A DNA stretch of 64,000 nucleotides from Bordetella parapertussis (GTDB lineage: Bacteria > Acidobacteriota > Terriglobia > Bryobacterales > Bryobacteraceae), in contig CALQCC020000016.1 in NCBI GenBank assembly GCA_943328975.2, positions 31,597 to 95,596 of the forward strand. Reading direction: 5' to 3'. A program made the translations under genes and the position numbers. The notes beneath the pieces were generated by a model, which was given only the letters and a program-made list of their open reading frames with translations, was not told where the DNA came from and did not search any database. Position 1 is the first letter of the stretch, and every line of letters begins with the position of its first letter. This document shows positions 50,333 to 61,900 of the stretch, piece after piece.

Positions 50333-52865
50333 ATTCCAGTGCCTCTACTAATGATCCCCGAACTGCGCTCTCCGCTGGTCCCAGGGCTGCGATAAATGCC
50401 GCACCGAGGATGATGGGCATCATGACCAACACCATCTGGAACGGAAATGCGTAGCCGATCTCAACGCCAATCAAGTCTCGCCGGGCCACTTCGACGCTGT
50501 AATAAAGCTGCACCGCGCCCAGCACGAGCCCGAGCCCCAAGCCGATCACGCCAATGGCGACCGCCTCCATCCAAATGGTGTGACGGATCTGATTGCGCAA
50601 TCCACCCACCGCTTGCAGCACTCCCAGCTCGCGCCGGCGGTCGGTGATCGAAACCGTGAGGGCGTTCACGATGCCGAGAATTGCGACGAGCACCGCGACG
50701 GCGATCTGAACGTAGGTGAGTCCGAACCACTGATCGGTAATTCGAATGACGAAATCGCGAACGTCTTTGTTGGTCAAGACAAACAGCCGTTGGTTCGCTC
50801 CGTACGTGGTGAGGATTGTCTGGCGAACTTTCGCTTCCTCGGCACCGGGCTTCAGATAGATGCGATACACGTTTACAGAATCATCGTGCCATGCCTTGAT
50901 ATAGACGGCGCGATCCATCAGGATGCTGCCCTGCTGGTCCGAAAAATCACGCACAATGCCGAGGATCGGCAGGTGCAACGTTTCCGAGGGCCCTGCGATT
51001 TCCAGCACCTCGCCGAAGCGAGCGCCGTGCAGGCGGGCGAAGTTTTCGGACGCGATCACGCCGCGTCCCGCAGCAGCCTCGCGGTACATCGTCGTTTCGT
51101 CGCCTTCCACAGGCGGCAACTTCGCGTGCCGTTCCAGCGAAGAGATGTCGAGTGCGACCACCATGATCGGAACTCCCTTCACGGGCAGTCGCACACTACG
51201 AACGAACTGCACTTCTTCGACGCCTTCCACTGTACGCAGCCCTTCGCCCAAAGAGGCGGGGAAGACGAAGCTACGCGCGGTGACGCTTTCGGCGGTTGTG
51301 ACAAACAGGTCGGGATTCAGCGCGACTCGCATCCATTCCGCGAGCGAATCGTAGCTCGCGCGGGCCAAGCCCCCCAACGAAATCACGAGCGCGAGGGATA
51401 ACATCAACGCCGTGATCGTGCCTGAAGTGCGGCGCGGCGATTGGATCAAACTATCCGCCGCGAGTGTTCCTTCTACTGGTCGCATCCAGGCCATGGCAGG
51501 GCGAAGGGCCTTTGCAAACCACAAGGACATTGCGGGCGAGAGCAACACCGCTGTCAGGATCGCGAGCAAGTAACCGCCATAGAACATCCAGCCGACGTTA
51601 CTGAACAGAAATGCAACCATCGAAGCTGCCGCGCATGCTAGAGCCCAATGCCGTCGCGTTCGATTTTCGCCGGCGCTCAACGATTGTGCCCGACCCTTTT
51701 GCAGCGCCTTCACTGGATCGACGCCCGCGGCGCTGCGAGCAGGCAGTACGGCCGCGATCAAACTCGTCGCCAGTCCCATCGCTGCTGCTGCCCCGAGCAA
51801 CCACGGCTCTGGACTCACTTCGCTTGCGCCTTGAGCGACTCCGTAAACTTCCGATAGCAGGCCGCCAATGTATCCGGCCATGCCGCGCGCCATAGCGATC
51901 CCAAACAAGATGCCGAGGGCTGTGCCGATGAGTCCTGAAATCGCACTCTCGGTCAAGAACAGCGTGCGAATTTGTCCGCGTGTCGCACCCAATGCCCTTA
52001 GAATGCCGATCTCCGATCGCCGCTCCGTTACTGCGATGGCGAAGGTGTTGTAGATGATGAACATTCCGATGAACAGTGCGAACACACTGGTCAGGTTGGA
52101 TGCGAGGGCATAGATGCTAGACGTGGCTTCGAACTGCTGTCCGCGCGAGCTAGGTGGTTCCACTTGGAAGCCGGGTCCCAATAGCGCTTTAATCTTGGGG
52201 ATCGCTGCGTCGATGGAGACCCCGTCTTCCAGCGCAAGATCCACACGGTCGAACTTGAAGCCCCGGCCGAATACTTTCTGCGCCGCGTAGATGTCCATGA
52301 TCGCCAGGCTGCCACCGAACGCCGTCGCGAGCCCCCCGGGCTTCATGATGCCGCGCACGGTGAAAACCTGATCGCCCTGCATGGTCCGCATCGGGATCTT
52401 TGCACCGGTGGTGATATGGCGTTCGTCGGCGAACGTTTTCGTGATGATGATTGAATCTGCTTGCGCCAGAAAAATGAGCGGATCGTCAATCGCATCATCG
52501 GTGCCCTCAAGATCGTAGTTGCGTAGACTGCGGTCGCCCAGCATGTCGACGCCGAGGATCAAGAGGTTGCCCTGGCCGGTATTCGCTGCGGCTTCGATGA
52601 CGGGGGCCGCTGCGCGCACTTCGGGTAGCGTGCGGACCTTCTCCAGTACGTCCTCTTCAAAGCCCGCTTCGCCCGAGGATATCTGAATCTGCGTCGAGCC
52701 CGCGATGCGGTCGATAGTTTGATGGAACGCCGCAAGGACGCTTTGGTTCGCCGTGTGCATCCCGACGAACACCGCGACACCGAGCACGATGCCAGCCATC
52801 GTAAGGAGGCTCCGTAAGAGATGTTTGCGTGCGTAAGGCCAACTGATGAGGCGTAGCAGGATCAC
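50325..52865 (-). CDS. FtsX-type ABC transporter permease (MacB/LolE-like), two-module
   Basis: The 846-residue permease has an N-terminal membrane helix (LTMAGIVLGVAVFVGMHTA), a periplasmic domain, three helices (about 255-400 with VTERRSEIGILRALGATRGQI), a second periplasmic domain, and a final set of helices with DRRRELGVLQAVGGLRNQIR. This duplicated layout is typical of large FtsX/AttFGH-type exporters acting on lipids or lipoproteins. The GTG at 52865 overlaps the ATPase stop as GTGA. The longer frame is rejected because it lies inside the ATPase gene. Confidence 0.9.
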   Translation of the reverse strand: MILLRLISWPYARKHLLRSLLTMAGIVLGVAVFVGMHTANQSVLAAFHQTIDRIAGSTQIQISSGEAGFEEDVLEKVRTLPEVRAAAPVIEAAANTGQGNLLILGVDMLGDRSLRNYDLEGTDDAIDDPLIFLAQADSIIITKTFADERHITTGAKIPMRTMQGDQVFTVRGIMKPGGLATAFGGSLAIMDIYAAQKVFGRGFKFDRVDLALEDGVSIDAAIPKIKALLGPGFQVEPPSSRGQQFEATSSIYALASNLTSVFALFIGMFIIYNTFAIAVTERRSEIGILRALGATRGQIRTLFLTESAISGLIGTALGILFGIAMARGMAGYIGGLLSEVYGVAQGASEVSPEPWLLGAAAAMGLATSLIAAVLPARSAAGVDPVKALQKGRAQSLSAGENRTRRHWALACAAASMVAFLFSNVGWMFYGGYLLAILTAVLLSPAMSLWFAKALRPAMAWMRPVEGTLAADSLIQSPRRTSGTITALMLSLALVISLGGLARASYDSLAEWMRVALNPDLFVTTAESVTARSFVFPASLGEGLRTVEGVEEVQFVRSVRLPVKGVPIMVVALDISSLERHAKLPPVEGDETTMYREAAAGRGVIASENFARLHGARFGEVLEIAGPSETLHLPILGIVRDFSDQQGSILMDRAVYIKAWHDDSVNVYRIYLKPGAEEAKVRQTILTTYGANQRLFVLTNKDVRDFVIRITDQWFGLTYVQIAVAVLVAILGIVNALTVSITDRRRELGVLQAVGGLRNQIRHTIWMEAVAIGVIGLGLGLVLGAVQLYYSVEVARRDLIGVEIGYAFPFQMVLVMMPIILGAAFIAALGPAESAVRGSLVEALEYE

Positions 52866-53536
52866 CGGCGCACGTCCTGGAACACTTTGCCGTCGCGAAT
52901 ATGAATCGTGCGCGGGCAACTTTCCGCCACTGCCTTGTCATGGGTGACGATCAATACCGTTGCGCCGAGCCGGCTATGCAGATCGTGGATCAGTTTTAAG
53001 ATTTCGACGCCGGTGGTGGTGTCGAGATTGCCCGTCGGTTCATCGGCCAACAGGATGGGAGGATAAATGCTGAGGGCTCTTGCTATGGCCACGCGCTGCC
53101 GCTCGCCGCCGGACAATTCATCCGGCAAGTGCTCGACGCGAGCACCCAAGCGAACCAAGTCTAATAACTCCCGGGCTCGCTCCTCTACTTTTTTGCGAGG
53201 CCAACCGCGCAGGTGTAGCGGGAGGGAAACGTTCTGCAGGCAAGACAGCGTGGGCAACAAGTTGAAGAACTGGAAAATGAAACCGATCTTGTCGCGCCGA
53301 ACCCGAGTCAATTCGTCGTCACTGAGCTGAGACAGTGTCTGGCCATCGAGCTCGACTTCGCCTTCACTGGCTCGATCCAACCCGCCGATCAAATTCAGCA
53401 ACGTCGATTTCCCCGAGCCAGAGGGCCCGATAATCGACGCCATCTCCCCGCGCGCAATCGTCAGGTCGATATGGTCAAGCGCAGTTACCTTCCGCTTGCC
53501 GTCAAAAGTTTTGGAAACGCCGCGTAGCGTGATCAC
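52862..53536 (-). CDS. ABC transporter ATP-binding protein (LolD/MacB type)
   Basis: The 224-residue ATPase has Walker A GPSGSGKSTLLN, the Q-loop FIFQFFNLLPTLSCLQNV, signature LSGGERQRVAIARAL, Walker B ILLADEPTGNLD and the switch histidine in VTHD. The family drives MacB and LolCDE systems that work on substrates in the periplasm or inner-membrane outer leaflet. It is the first gene of the nine-gene run and is translationally coupled to its permease. Confidence 0.94.
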   Translation of the reverse strand: MITLRGVSKTFDGKRKVTALDHIDLTIARGEMASIIGPSGSGKSTLLNLIGGLDRASEGEVELDGQTLSQLSDDELTRVRRDKIGFIFQFFNLLPTLSCLQNVSLPLHLRGWPRKKVEERARELLDLVRLGARVEHLPDELSGGERQRVAIARALSIYPPILLADEPTGNLDTTTGVEILKLIHDLHSRLGATVLIVTHDKAVAESCPRTIHIRDGKVFQDVRR

Positions 53537-53591
53537 CTACTTTCTATGATGCCGCACGGCAGCAACATGGCGCAGAAAGGATGCGACAATC

Positions 53592-55505
53592 ATGGGTTCT
53601 ATGCGAATTGGGGTCGATGCTGGGGGCACCTTCACGGATTTCGTCGTGCTGCACGACGATGGGCGGCTGGAGACGTTCAAGTTGCGATCCAACCCGAGGT
53701 CTCCTGCCGACGTGATCCTGGCCGGTTTGCGTCGAGCATCGGCTGGCGAGCGCGCCGACGTCGTTCACGGCTCAACCGTGGCGACCAACGCTCTATTGGA
53801 GCGCAAGGGCGTTCGCATGGCGTTCGTCACGACAGCTGGGTTCGAGGATCTACTCGAAATTGGCCGCCAGAATCGACCCGAACTGTACAATCTAACGCCG
53901 TCGCCGCGAGACCTGCTCATCCCTCGCGATCTGTGCTTTGGCGTGAAAGAGCGGGCCTACCACGATGGAACTATCGCGCTACGTCCGTCGGCTGCAGAAT
54001 TGACGCGTCTTGCTGCGAGAGTGAAGCGCTCCGGAGCCAAGGCGATCGCGATTTGCTTCCTGCACTCCTATCGCAATCCAGCCAACGAACGAGCGGTCGC
54101 GAAAGCTCTCGCGAGGGAGGGCGTCTACGTGTGCGCCTCTCACGACATCAGTCCCGAGTTCCGGGAATACGAACGCGCGTCCACTACCGCAGTCAACGCC
54201 TACGTTGGTCCATTGATGGACGCTTACCTGCGCGATCTGGAACGCGCCCGCGGTTTCCGAATCGCGATCATGCAATCGAATGGAGGCTTCCTCTCCGCGC
54301 GCGACGCCCGCCGCCACGCGGTCCGTACTGTTCTCTCTGGACCGGCTGGTGGTGTGATCGGAGCCATGGGCGCCGCACGGTCCAGCGGATTCCGCCGCGT
54401 CCTCAGCTTCGACATGGGTGGAACATCGACCGACGTCAGCTTGATGGATGATGCCCCGAGCGAGACAACGGAAGCGATCATTGATGGGTTGCCCATTCGC
54501 GTTCCGATGCTCGATATCCACACAGTGGGCGCGGGCGGCGGTTCCATAGCGCGCGTGGATGCCGGTGGCTTGTTGCGCGTCGGTCCGGAAAGCGCTGGAG
54601 CCGATCCAGGTCCTGCGTGTTACGGAAAGGGAGTGGAACCCACGGTGACGGACGCGCACGTTGTTCTGGGGCGCATCGAAGCGCTGCTGGGCGGAGCCAT
54701 GCCCATTGATCCAGCTCGCGCCGCCGCGGCAGTGGACCGTGTCGCGAGGCATCTCAAGATGACGCGCGAGGCCGCCGCAGCCGGGATTATCCGCGTCGCC
54801 AACGCGAACATGGAACGCGCGATTCGAGTCGTCTCCGTCGAACGAGGGTACGATCCGCGTGACTTTTCGCTGGTCGCCTTCGGAGGCTGTGGAGGACTGC
54901 ACGCATGCGAGATCGCGGAAGAGCTCGGCATGAAGACTGTGATTGTTCCTCAACATGCGGGCGCGCTCTCGGCCCTGGGCATGTTGATGGCGGACGCTGT
55001 GCGCGATTATTCCGCCGGTGTGCTGGGCCGCTCTGATCTTGAAGCGGAATTCAATAAACTGGAGCGCCGCGCTCGGCGTGAATCGCGGGATGCGACCATC
55101 GAGCGCAGCGCCGATCTTCGCTATCTAGGCCAAAGCTACGAACTCAATGTGCGTTGGCCTGCCGGTCGCGGGTTCTCTCTGTTCCATCGCGAGCACGCAA
55201 AAATCTACGGCTACTTGCTGCGGGACCGCGAAGTGGAAGTAGTTACCATCCGGGTCCGAGCCCGGCAGACCACGTCCAAGCCGCGCCTGGTCCGTGGGCC
55301 TCAGGGCGAAGGCCAGCGGAAGACGAGACGCGTTTGGACACGCGCAACATGGCGCGAGATTCCGGTGTTCGACAGATCGCAACTGGCAGGAAACACCCCA
55401 TGCAAGGGTCCCGCAATGCTGCTGGACTACGGCTCTACCACGCTGATCCCCGCAGGTTGGCGCTTCCACCAGGACCGCGCCGGGAACATCATTCTGCAAC
55501 ACTGA
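53592..55505 (+). CDS. HyuA-like hydantoinase/oxoprolinase subunit
   Basis: The 637-residue protein has the family N-terminus [17 protein letters not shown] (ATPase-type phosphate site), [41 protein letters not shown] and the conserved [17 protein letters not shown]. HyuA works with HyuB in ATP-dependent ring opening of hydantoins, 5-oxoproline or acetone/acetophenone carboxylation. No HyuB gene is adjacent, so the partner is elsewhere or absent. AAAGGA lies ten bases before the ATG. It is divergent from the ABC operon. Confidence 0.88.
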   Translation: MGSMRIGVDAGGTFTDFVVLHDDGRLETFKLRSNPRSPADVILAGLRRASAGERADVVHGSTVATNALLERKGVRMAFVTTAGFEDLLEIGRQNRPELYNLTPSPRDLLIPRDLCFGVKERAYHDGTIALRPSAAELTRLAARVKRSGAKAIAICFLHSYRNPANERAVAKALAREGVYVCASHDISPEFREYERASTTAVNAYVGPLMDAYLRDLERARGFRIAIMQSNGGFLSARDARRHAVRTVLSGPAGGVIGAMGAARSSGFRRVLSFDMGGTSTDVSLMDDAPSETTEAIIDGLPIRVPMLDIHTVGAGGGSIARVDAGGLLRVGPESAGADPGPACYGKGVEPTVTDAHVVLGRIEALLGGAMPIDPARAAAAVDRVARHLKMTREAAAAGIIRVANANMERAIRVVSVERGYDPRDFSLVAFGGCGGLHACEIAEELGMKTVIVPQHAGALSALGMLMADAVRDYSAGVLGRSDLEAEFNKLERRARRESRDATIERSADLRYLGQSYELNVRWPAGRGFSLFHREHAKIYGYLLRDREVEVVTIRVRARQTTSKPRLVRGPQGEGQRKTRRVWTRATWREIPVFDRSQLAGNTPCKGPAMLLDYGSTTLIPAGWRFHQDRAGNIILQH

Positions 55506-55536
55506 CCGGATTCCTCGGTACACTGGAATTTCACTC

Positions 55537-56076
55537 ATGAAAACCAGAATTCGCTCCACTACTATCCTTTGTGTGCGCCGGGATGGAAAAGTGGTTATGG
55601 CCGGCGATGGCCAAGTCACGCTCGGCTCGGAAGTGCTCAAGGGTTCCGCCCGGAAACTGCGCCGCCTCTACAACGGAAAAATCATAGCGGGCTTCGCTGG
55701 CTCCACTGCGGACGCCTTCTCGCTATTTGGACGCTTTGAAACCAAGCTGGAACAGCATAACGGCAATCTTTCGCGCTCCGCGGTCGAGCTGGCGAAAGAC
55801 TGGCGCACGGATCGCATGTTGCGACACCTCGACGCGCTTCTCCTCGTTGCCGACCAAAACAGCACTTTCCTGCTAAGCGGCAACGGAGACGTCATTGACC
55901 CCGACGAACCAGTGGCTGCGATTGGCTCCGGTGGCGCCTTCGCGCGTTGCGCCGCCACTGTCCTGCTCGATAACACCAGACTTTCCGCGCGCCAGATTGT
56001 AGAGAAGTCCATGTCGATCGCGGGGAAAATGTGCATCTACACGAATGAAAACGTGATTTTCGAGGAGCTCGGCTAA
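55537..56076 (+). CDS. hslV: ATP-dependent protease peptidase subunit HslV
   Basis: The 179-residue N-terminal-nucleophile peptidase has the segment [23 protein letters not shown], in which the threonine at about residue 8 becomes the catalytic N-terminus after processing. [31 protein letters not shown] and IAIGSGG-like motifs also match. HslV forms a double hexamer opened by HslU. It overlaps hslU by one base. Confidence 0.95.
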   Translation: MKTRIRSTTILCVRRDGKVVMAGDGQVTLGSEVLKGSARKLRRLYNGKIIAGFAGSTADAFSLFGRFETKLEQHNGNLSRSAVELAKDWRTDRMLRHLDALLLVADQNSTFLLSGNGDVIDPDEPVAAIGSGGAFARCAATVLLDNTRLSARQIVEKSMSIAGKMCIYTNENVIFEELG

Positions 56077-57437
56077 TGGTCATCTATCTGCCCGCGCAAG
56101 CCAGCGAAGATTCGCCCGTTCTGGACGAACTCACACCCCGCGAAATCGTCCGCGAGCTCGACAAGTACGTTATCGGTCAGGCGGCTGCGAAGCGCGCCGT
56201 TGCGATCGCGTTGCGCAATCGTGTTCGCCGTCAGAAACTCGATCCTGAAATGGCCGAGGATGTGATGCCCAAGAACATCCTCATGATGGGAGCCACCGGC
56301 GTCGGCAAAACTGAAATCGCCCGTCGCTTGGCCAAGCTCGCCAACTCGCCGTTCCTGAAAGTGGAAGCCAGCAAGTTTACCGAAGTCGGTTATGTTGGCC
56401 GCGACGTTGAGTCGATGATTCGCGATTTGCTGGAAGTCGGCATCGACATGGTCCGTGAAGAGCGCCTCGACGAGGTCGAAGAACGAGCCGAGAGCCAGGC
56501 TGAAGAGCGCCTGCTCGACCTGTTGATGCCCACGCCGCCCGAAGAAGGTGAAACAGTGGAGCGCACGCGCGAGAAATTGCGTGAACGCCTCCGCGCCGGC
56601 AAACTGGACGACCGCATGGTGGAACTGGACGTTCGTGACCGCGGCCCCACATTTGAAATCTCCACGCCCAACGGCATGGAGGACATGGACCTCACTAGTT
56701 TGAAGGACGTCCTCCCCGGCTTGTTTGGCGGTCGCACGCGCAAACGTAAGATGCGCGTAGCCGAAGCCATCGACTATTTGATCCAGGAAGAAGAAGGCAA
56801 GCTGGTCGACATGGACCAGGTTACGCGCGTCGCCATCGAACGCGTGGAGCGCAGCGGCATTATCTTCCTCGACGAAATCGACAAGATCGCCGGGCGCGAA
56901 GGTGGTCACGGACCGGATGTGAGCCGCGAAGGCGTGCAGCGCGACATCCTGCCCATCGTGGAAGGCACCACGGTCAACACGCGCTATGGCTTCGTTCGCA
57001 CGGACCATATTCTGTTCATCGCCGCTGGTGCGTTTCACGTTTCCAAGCCCAGCGATCTTATCCCGGAACTGCAGGGCCGCTTTCCGATTCGCGTCGAACT
57101 GAAATCGCTGAGTGAAGCTGATTTCATTCGCATCCTCACGGAGCCGAAGAACGCGCTCATCAAGCAATATCAGGCGTTGCTCGATACGGAAGGCATCAAG
57201 CTCACCTTCACGACGGATGCGCTGGACGTGATCGCGAGCTTCGCGGCTCGCGTCAACGAAAGCACTGAGAATATCGGAGCCCGCCGCCTGCATACGATCC
57301 TGGAGAAACTGCTGGAAGAGATCTCCTTCGATGGCCCGGATCTCAAACGGAAGAACGTCAAGGTCGATGCCGTCTATGTGCGCAAACAGTTGGCCGACAT
57401 CGTAAAGGATCAGGACCTCAGTCGGTATATTTTGTGA
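56076..57437 (+). CDS. hslU: ATP-dependent protease ATPase subunit HslU
   Basis: The 453-residue AAA+ unfoldase has [30 protein letters not shown], Walker [15 protein letters not shown] and [14 protein letters not shown]. An intermediate I-domain rich in charged residues (about 125-240), Walker [12 protein letters not shown] and the C-terminal docking tail ending LSRYIL complete it. It unfolds substrates and feeds them to HslV. Its TGA overlaps the GTG start of the next lipoprotein gene. Confidence 0.96.
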   Translation: MVIYLPAQASEDSPVLDELTPREIVRELDKYVIGQAAAKRAVAIALRNRVRRQKLDPEMAEDVMPKNILMMGATGVGKTEIARRLAKLANSPFLKVEASKFTEVGYVGRDVESMIRDLLEVGIDMVREERLDEVEERAESQAEERLLDLLMPTPPEEGETVERTREKLRERLRAGKLDDRMVELDVRDRGPTFEISTPNGMEDMDLTSLKDVLPGLFGGRTRKRKMRVAEAIDYLIQEEEGKLVDMDQVTRVAIERVERSGIIFLDEIDKIAGREGGHGPDVSREGVQRDILPIVEGTTVNTRYGFVRTDHILFIAAGAFHVSKPSDLIPELQGRFPIRVELKSLSEADFIRILTEPKNALIKQYQALLDTEGIKLTFTTDALDVIASFAARVNESTENIGARRLHTILEKLLEEISFDGPDLKRKNVKVDAVYVRKQLADIVKDQDLSRYIL

Positions 57438-58396
57438 GCCGCCTTCTCGCCACAGCAGCCTTTGCGCTGCTTGCGGGATGCGGTTACGTAGGCCCGCCGC
57501 TGCCGCCTGCGCTCAACATGCCGCAGCCGATTGCGGATCTGCATGTTGCGCAGATTGGCGACAAGATCATCGTTGGCTTCACTCCGCCTAGCCTGACCAC
57601 TGAAGATCTTCCGGTGACGGAGCTTCGCGGTATTACTCTGTATGTTGGTCCTGGCGAGGCTGAGTTTGCCCGCGACCGTTGGGCAGCCACCGCGCAGCGT
57701 TTCCAGATCGCAGTCACCCGCAACGAGTTCGAAATCCCGGCAAGTGAATGGGTGGGCCAGCAAGTGATCCTGAGCGTCCGCACCACGGGCCGAACTGGCC
57801 GCGAATCGGATTGGTCGAACTACAGCTACCTTACCGTGGCGGCACCGCTCGCAAAACCGGGTGCCATCACCTTCACCCCGATGCCGGATGCGGTGGCGCT
57901 CAAGTGGACGGGCAACGCGCCACGCTATCGTGTCCTCCGCTCCGTGTTGAGCGAGGCCACCCCTAAACTCGAGCCCATCGGTGAAACCGAAGCTCGTGAA
58001 TACGTGGACCAAGCAACGGCCTACGGTACTCGCTATCAATATGTGATCCTCGGCTTGGCTGGACCGGACCAGCAGAGCTTACCCTCGGAGCCCGCTGTCA
58101 TCACGCCCACGGATGTCTTTGCACCCGCCATGCCCGCGGGCCTCAGCGCGGTCGCGGGGGGCCGTACGATCGATCTCTCCTGGAGTCGCAATACTGAAGA
58201 CGATCTGGACGGCTACAACTTGTTTCGCGCCGTGGATGCTGGTCCCTTTGAAGCCTGGGCCCAGCGTGTTCCGCTGCCCGCCTACACCGACACGCGTGTC
58301 GAGGCAGGGAAGCGCTACCGCTACAAAGTCTCCGCCGCCGACAAGGCCGGCAATGAGAGCGAACGATCCGCTGAAGCTTCAGCCCAAGTCGAGTAG
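57434..58396 (+). CDS. Fibronectin type III lipoprotein
   Basis: The 320-residue protein has a lipoprotein signal with lipobox LLAGC (Cys at about 16), a YVGPPLPP linker, and two to three fibronectin type III-like domains. Visible elements include [21 protein letters not shown] strands, [24 protein letters not shown] and [19 protein letters not shown]. It would be anchored in the envelope. The GTG start overlaps the hslU stop as GTGA, so it is co-translated with a cytoplasmic protease, an uncommon pairing. The partner is unknown. Confidence 0.8.
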   Translation: MSRLLATAAFALLAGCGYVGPPLPPALNMPQPIADLHVAQIGDKIIVGFTPPSLTTEDLPVTELRGITLYVGPGEAEFARDRWAATAQRFQIAVTRNEFEIPASEWVGQQVILSVRTTGRTGRESDWSNYSYLTVAAPLAKPGAITFTPMPDAVALKWTGNAPRYRVLRSVLSEATPKLEPIGETEAREYVDQATAYGTRYQYVILGLAGPDQQSLPSEPAVITPTDVFAPAMPAGLSAVAGGRTIDLSWSRNTEDDLDGYNLFRAVDAGPFEAWAQRVPLPAYTDTRVEAGKRYRYKVSAADKAGNESERSAEASAQVE

Positions 58397-58404
58397 GAGA
58401 TCTT

Positions 58405-58917
58405 ATGAGCGAACTTCTTTCCGAACCTCTTCCTGAGCCGTGGATGCGCGGTCCAATCGTCGGCATCGAGCCGCTGGTGATGCCGCTCTTCTTCAGCTTT
58501 ACTCAAGTTCGTGAAGATCTCGCACGCCATACTGAAGGAGTCGCGGAGGAACAACTGTGGCGTAACGTGGGACCGCTCGCATCACTGGGATTCCACCTAC
58601 GTCACATCGCGGGCAGCGTCGAACGCCTCACCACGTACCTGATGAATGAGCCGCTCTTAGCGGAGCAGTTAGCGTTCCTCAAGGAGGAAGCCACGCCGGG
58701 AGCAACGTTAGAAGAACTTCTGGCCGCGATCGATGCCACTCTGCGAGCCACGGAGGCCCGCCTACGCACCATCGATCCCGCCACGATTCATGACCCGCGC
58801 TACATCGGCCGCAAGCGCTTGCCGACCACGGTGCTGGGGCTGCTCGTGCATATTGCCGAACATACCCAGCGCCATCTAGGTCAAGCGATCACAACCGCGA
58901 AGTTGGTCCGAGGCTAG
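58405..58917 (+). CDS. DinB-family protein
   Basis: The 170-residue four-helix-bundle protein has likely metal-binding histidines in LGFHLRHIAGSVERL and LLVHIAEHTQRHLGQAI. The DinB superfamily includes mycothiol- or bacillithiol-dependent transferases, but most members are unassigned. It lies nine bases after the lipoprotein gene and probably ends the hslVU operon. It converges with the 2-oxoglutarate dehydrogenase gene, overlapping by four bases. Confidence 0.82.
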   Translation: MSELLSEPLPEPWMRGPIVGIEPLVMPLFFSFTQVREDLARHTEGVAEEQLWRNVGPLASLGFHLRHIAGSVERLTTYLMNEPLLAEQLAFLKEEATPGATLEELLAAIDATLRATEARLRTIDPATIHDPRYIGRKRLPTTVLGLLVHIAEHTQRHLGQAITTAKLVRG

Positions 58918-61900
58918 ACCTTCGGAGCCTTGGGACGCCGCACCAACCGTTTGCGATACCGGCGAGCAATCGTCGGAGGCGCGAACGCCGCCTCGATCAC
59001 GTCCGCCTGTTCCTTGTCGTGGCTCTTCTTCGAGCCCGGCGCAGGACTGGCGCTCTCCGGCCGCCCCGCGTAACCAAAGGTATGCGGCGGGTTCTGCAAC
59101 AGCGGAGCGATGCGTCCCTTCAGGAACGCCCACGCGCCCATGTTGCGCGGTTCTTCTTGGACCCACAGGACGTTTTGTGCGTTCGGATACTGCTTGAGCA
59201 TCTGCGCGAATTCGGCCTTCGGGAACGGATAGATCTGCGGCAAGCAAACGATCGCCGTATCGGTCGCGCCACGCGCTTCACGCGCAGAGAGCAACTCGTA
59301 GTAGATCTTGCCGGCGCAAACCAGGATGCGCTTTACTTGGGTTGGATCCTGCACGGTTGCATCGGCTACCACGGGCAGGAATGCGCCCGTCGCCAATTCA
59401 TCCAGAGTAGAAACACATTTCGGATGCCGTAACAGACTCTTCGGCGTCATGACGATCAACGGCTTGCGTAGGCCGCGCCGGTCGACTCCACCACGCATTT
59501 GCCGTCGCAACATATGGAAGTATTGCGCCGGGGTGGTTGGAACTGTGACGTGAATGTTGTGTTCGCCTGCTAATTGCAGGAACCGTTCCAGACGAGCGCT
59601 GGAGTGCTCCGGTCCGCCGCCTTCTTGGCCGTGCGGCAGCAACATTACAAGGCTGCTGGGCTGCGCCCATTTGGATTCCGCAGACGTAATAAATTGGTCG
59701 ATGATGATCTGCGCTCCGTTGGCGAAATCACCATACTGCGATTCCCACAGCACCAGAGCCAGAGGATCGGCCACGCTGTAGCCGAACTCGAAGCCCAATA
59801 CCGCGTACTCGCTCAACGGACTGTTATAAACGTCGAACTGGGCTTGTCCGGCGGCAAGATTTTGCAGCGGCGAATAGACCCGATTGGTTTCACAATCGTG
59901 ATACTCGGCATGCCGATGGCTGAAGGTGCCGCGACCGCTATCCTGTCCGCTCAGGCGAACGGCGGTGCCTTCCAGCAGCAATGAACCGAACGCCAAGGTT
60001 TCCGCCGTCGCCCAATCCACTTGGACTCCGTCGCCCGCTTGACGACGCTTCTCCACCATCTTGACCAGCTTCGGATGCAGATGGAAATCGTCCGGGAACC
60101 GGGTCACACCATCGAGAATCCGCTCCAACGCCGCGCGATCCACAGCCGTCGGCGGAACTTCCGTCGGCATGTCTTCGGGCGAGATCGGATTCATCTCGTG
60201 CAGTTCAAACGCCTCTTTGTTCTTCTGCGTTTGATCGTAGATCGTGTACAGGTTCGCTTTTTGCTCTTCCTGCCAAGTCTGAACTTCCTGCGCGGTCACG
60301 ATGCCGTCTTTAATCAAACGTTCGGCGTACTGCGTGCCAACCGATTTGTGCTCGGCGATCTTCTTCGCCATCAACGGCTGCGTGTAGCTCGCGTCGTCAC
60401 CTTCGTTGTGACCATGCTTGCGATAGCACAACATGTCGATGAAGACGTCGCGGTGGAACTTCTGGCGATAGTTGAGCGCCAACTGCATGGCCCATACGCA
60501 CGCCTCAGGATCGTCACCATTCACGTGCACCACCGGAGCCTGTGCGCCAATCGCAACATCGGTGCAATACACGGATGAGCGCGATGCTTCCGGATTCGTC
60601 GTAAAGCCGATCTGATTGTTGATCACCAGGTGTAACGTGCCGCCTGTGTTGTAACCTTCGATCTGACTAAAGTTGAGGACCTCGGCAACGATACCTTGGC
60701 CTGCCATCGCAGCATCACCGTGGATGAGAACCGGAATTACGCGGTCGCGCTTGGCGTCCTGCAACTTGTCCTGCTTGGGACGCACGATGCCTTCCACAAC
60801 AGGGTTCACTGCTTCCAAATGGCTGGGATTCGCAGCAACGGAAACCGTGACTGCGCGACCGCTGTGCGTCCGGCGGACGCTGGTTTCGCCCAAGTGATAC
60901 TTCACGTCGCCCGTGCCCTGCGTGTGTTCCGGATCGATGTCGCCATCGAATTCCGAGAACATCTGCGCCACGCCCTTGCCAATGACGTTCGCCAGCAGTG
61001 TGAGCCGACCGCGATGCGCCATGCCGATCACAATTTCGCTCACGTTCAAAGCGGCCGCACGATCCAGCAAGTCTTCGATCATGGCGATCATCGTGTCGCC
61101 ACCTTCGAGTGAAAAGCGCTTATGGCCCTTGAAGCGATTCTCCAGGAACCCTTCGAAGCCTTCAGCCAGGACGATGTCCTTCAGAATGTATTGCTGTTCG
61201 GACGCGCTTAGCTCCCAAGTGCCAGCTTGCTCGACGCGATGCTGAATCCAGGCACGCTCTTCCGGAGAATCGATGTGCATGAATTGCACGCCGGCCTTGC
61301 CCGCATACACCGAGCGCAAGCGATCCAGCAAATTGCGCAGCGTTGTTACGCCGAATGCCCCGCAATGGAATGTGCGGTCCAGATCCCAAATCGTAAGACC
61401 GTGGCTTGCCGTTTCCAAGTCCGGATGCGGATTGCGCGGCGAACCCAGAGGATCGATATCCGCCACCAAATGCCCACGTTCGCGCCATGCATCCATCAAG
61501 CGAGCAATGCCCGCCTGCTTCATCGGATCCGAATTCACCATCGGAGCCGCTGCCTGATCCGCTTCCCACTTCCACGCCCGCGCCGGAATCCCCAGGTCGC
61601 GGTAGATGTTGTCGTAGAACCCGTTCTCGCCTTCGAGCAACGCCTGCATCGCAGCCAGGAACATACCTGACTCCGCGCCCTGAATCACGCGGTGATCGTA
61701 GGTGCATGTCGCGGCCATGACTTTGCTCAGGCCCATCGACGTGCGCGTGTCTTCCGGCACGCCTCGATACTCCGGCGGATAATCGATCGCGCCCGTCGCG
61801 ATGATCGCGCCCTGGCCCGGCATCAACCGCGGAATCGACCCAATGGTTCCCACCGTACCCGGGTTCGTCAACGAAATTGTAGTGCCTTCAAAATCCGCAA

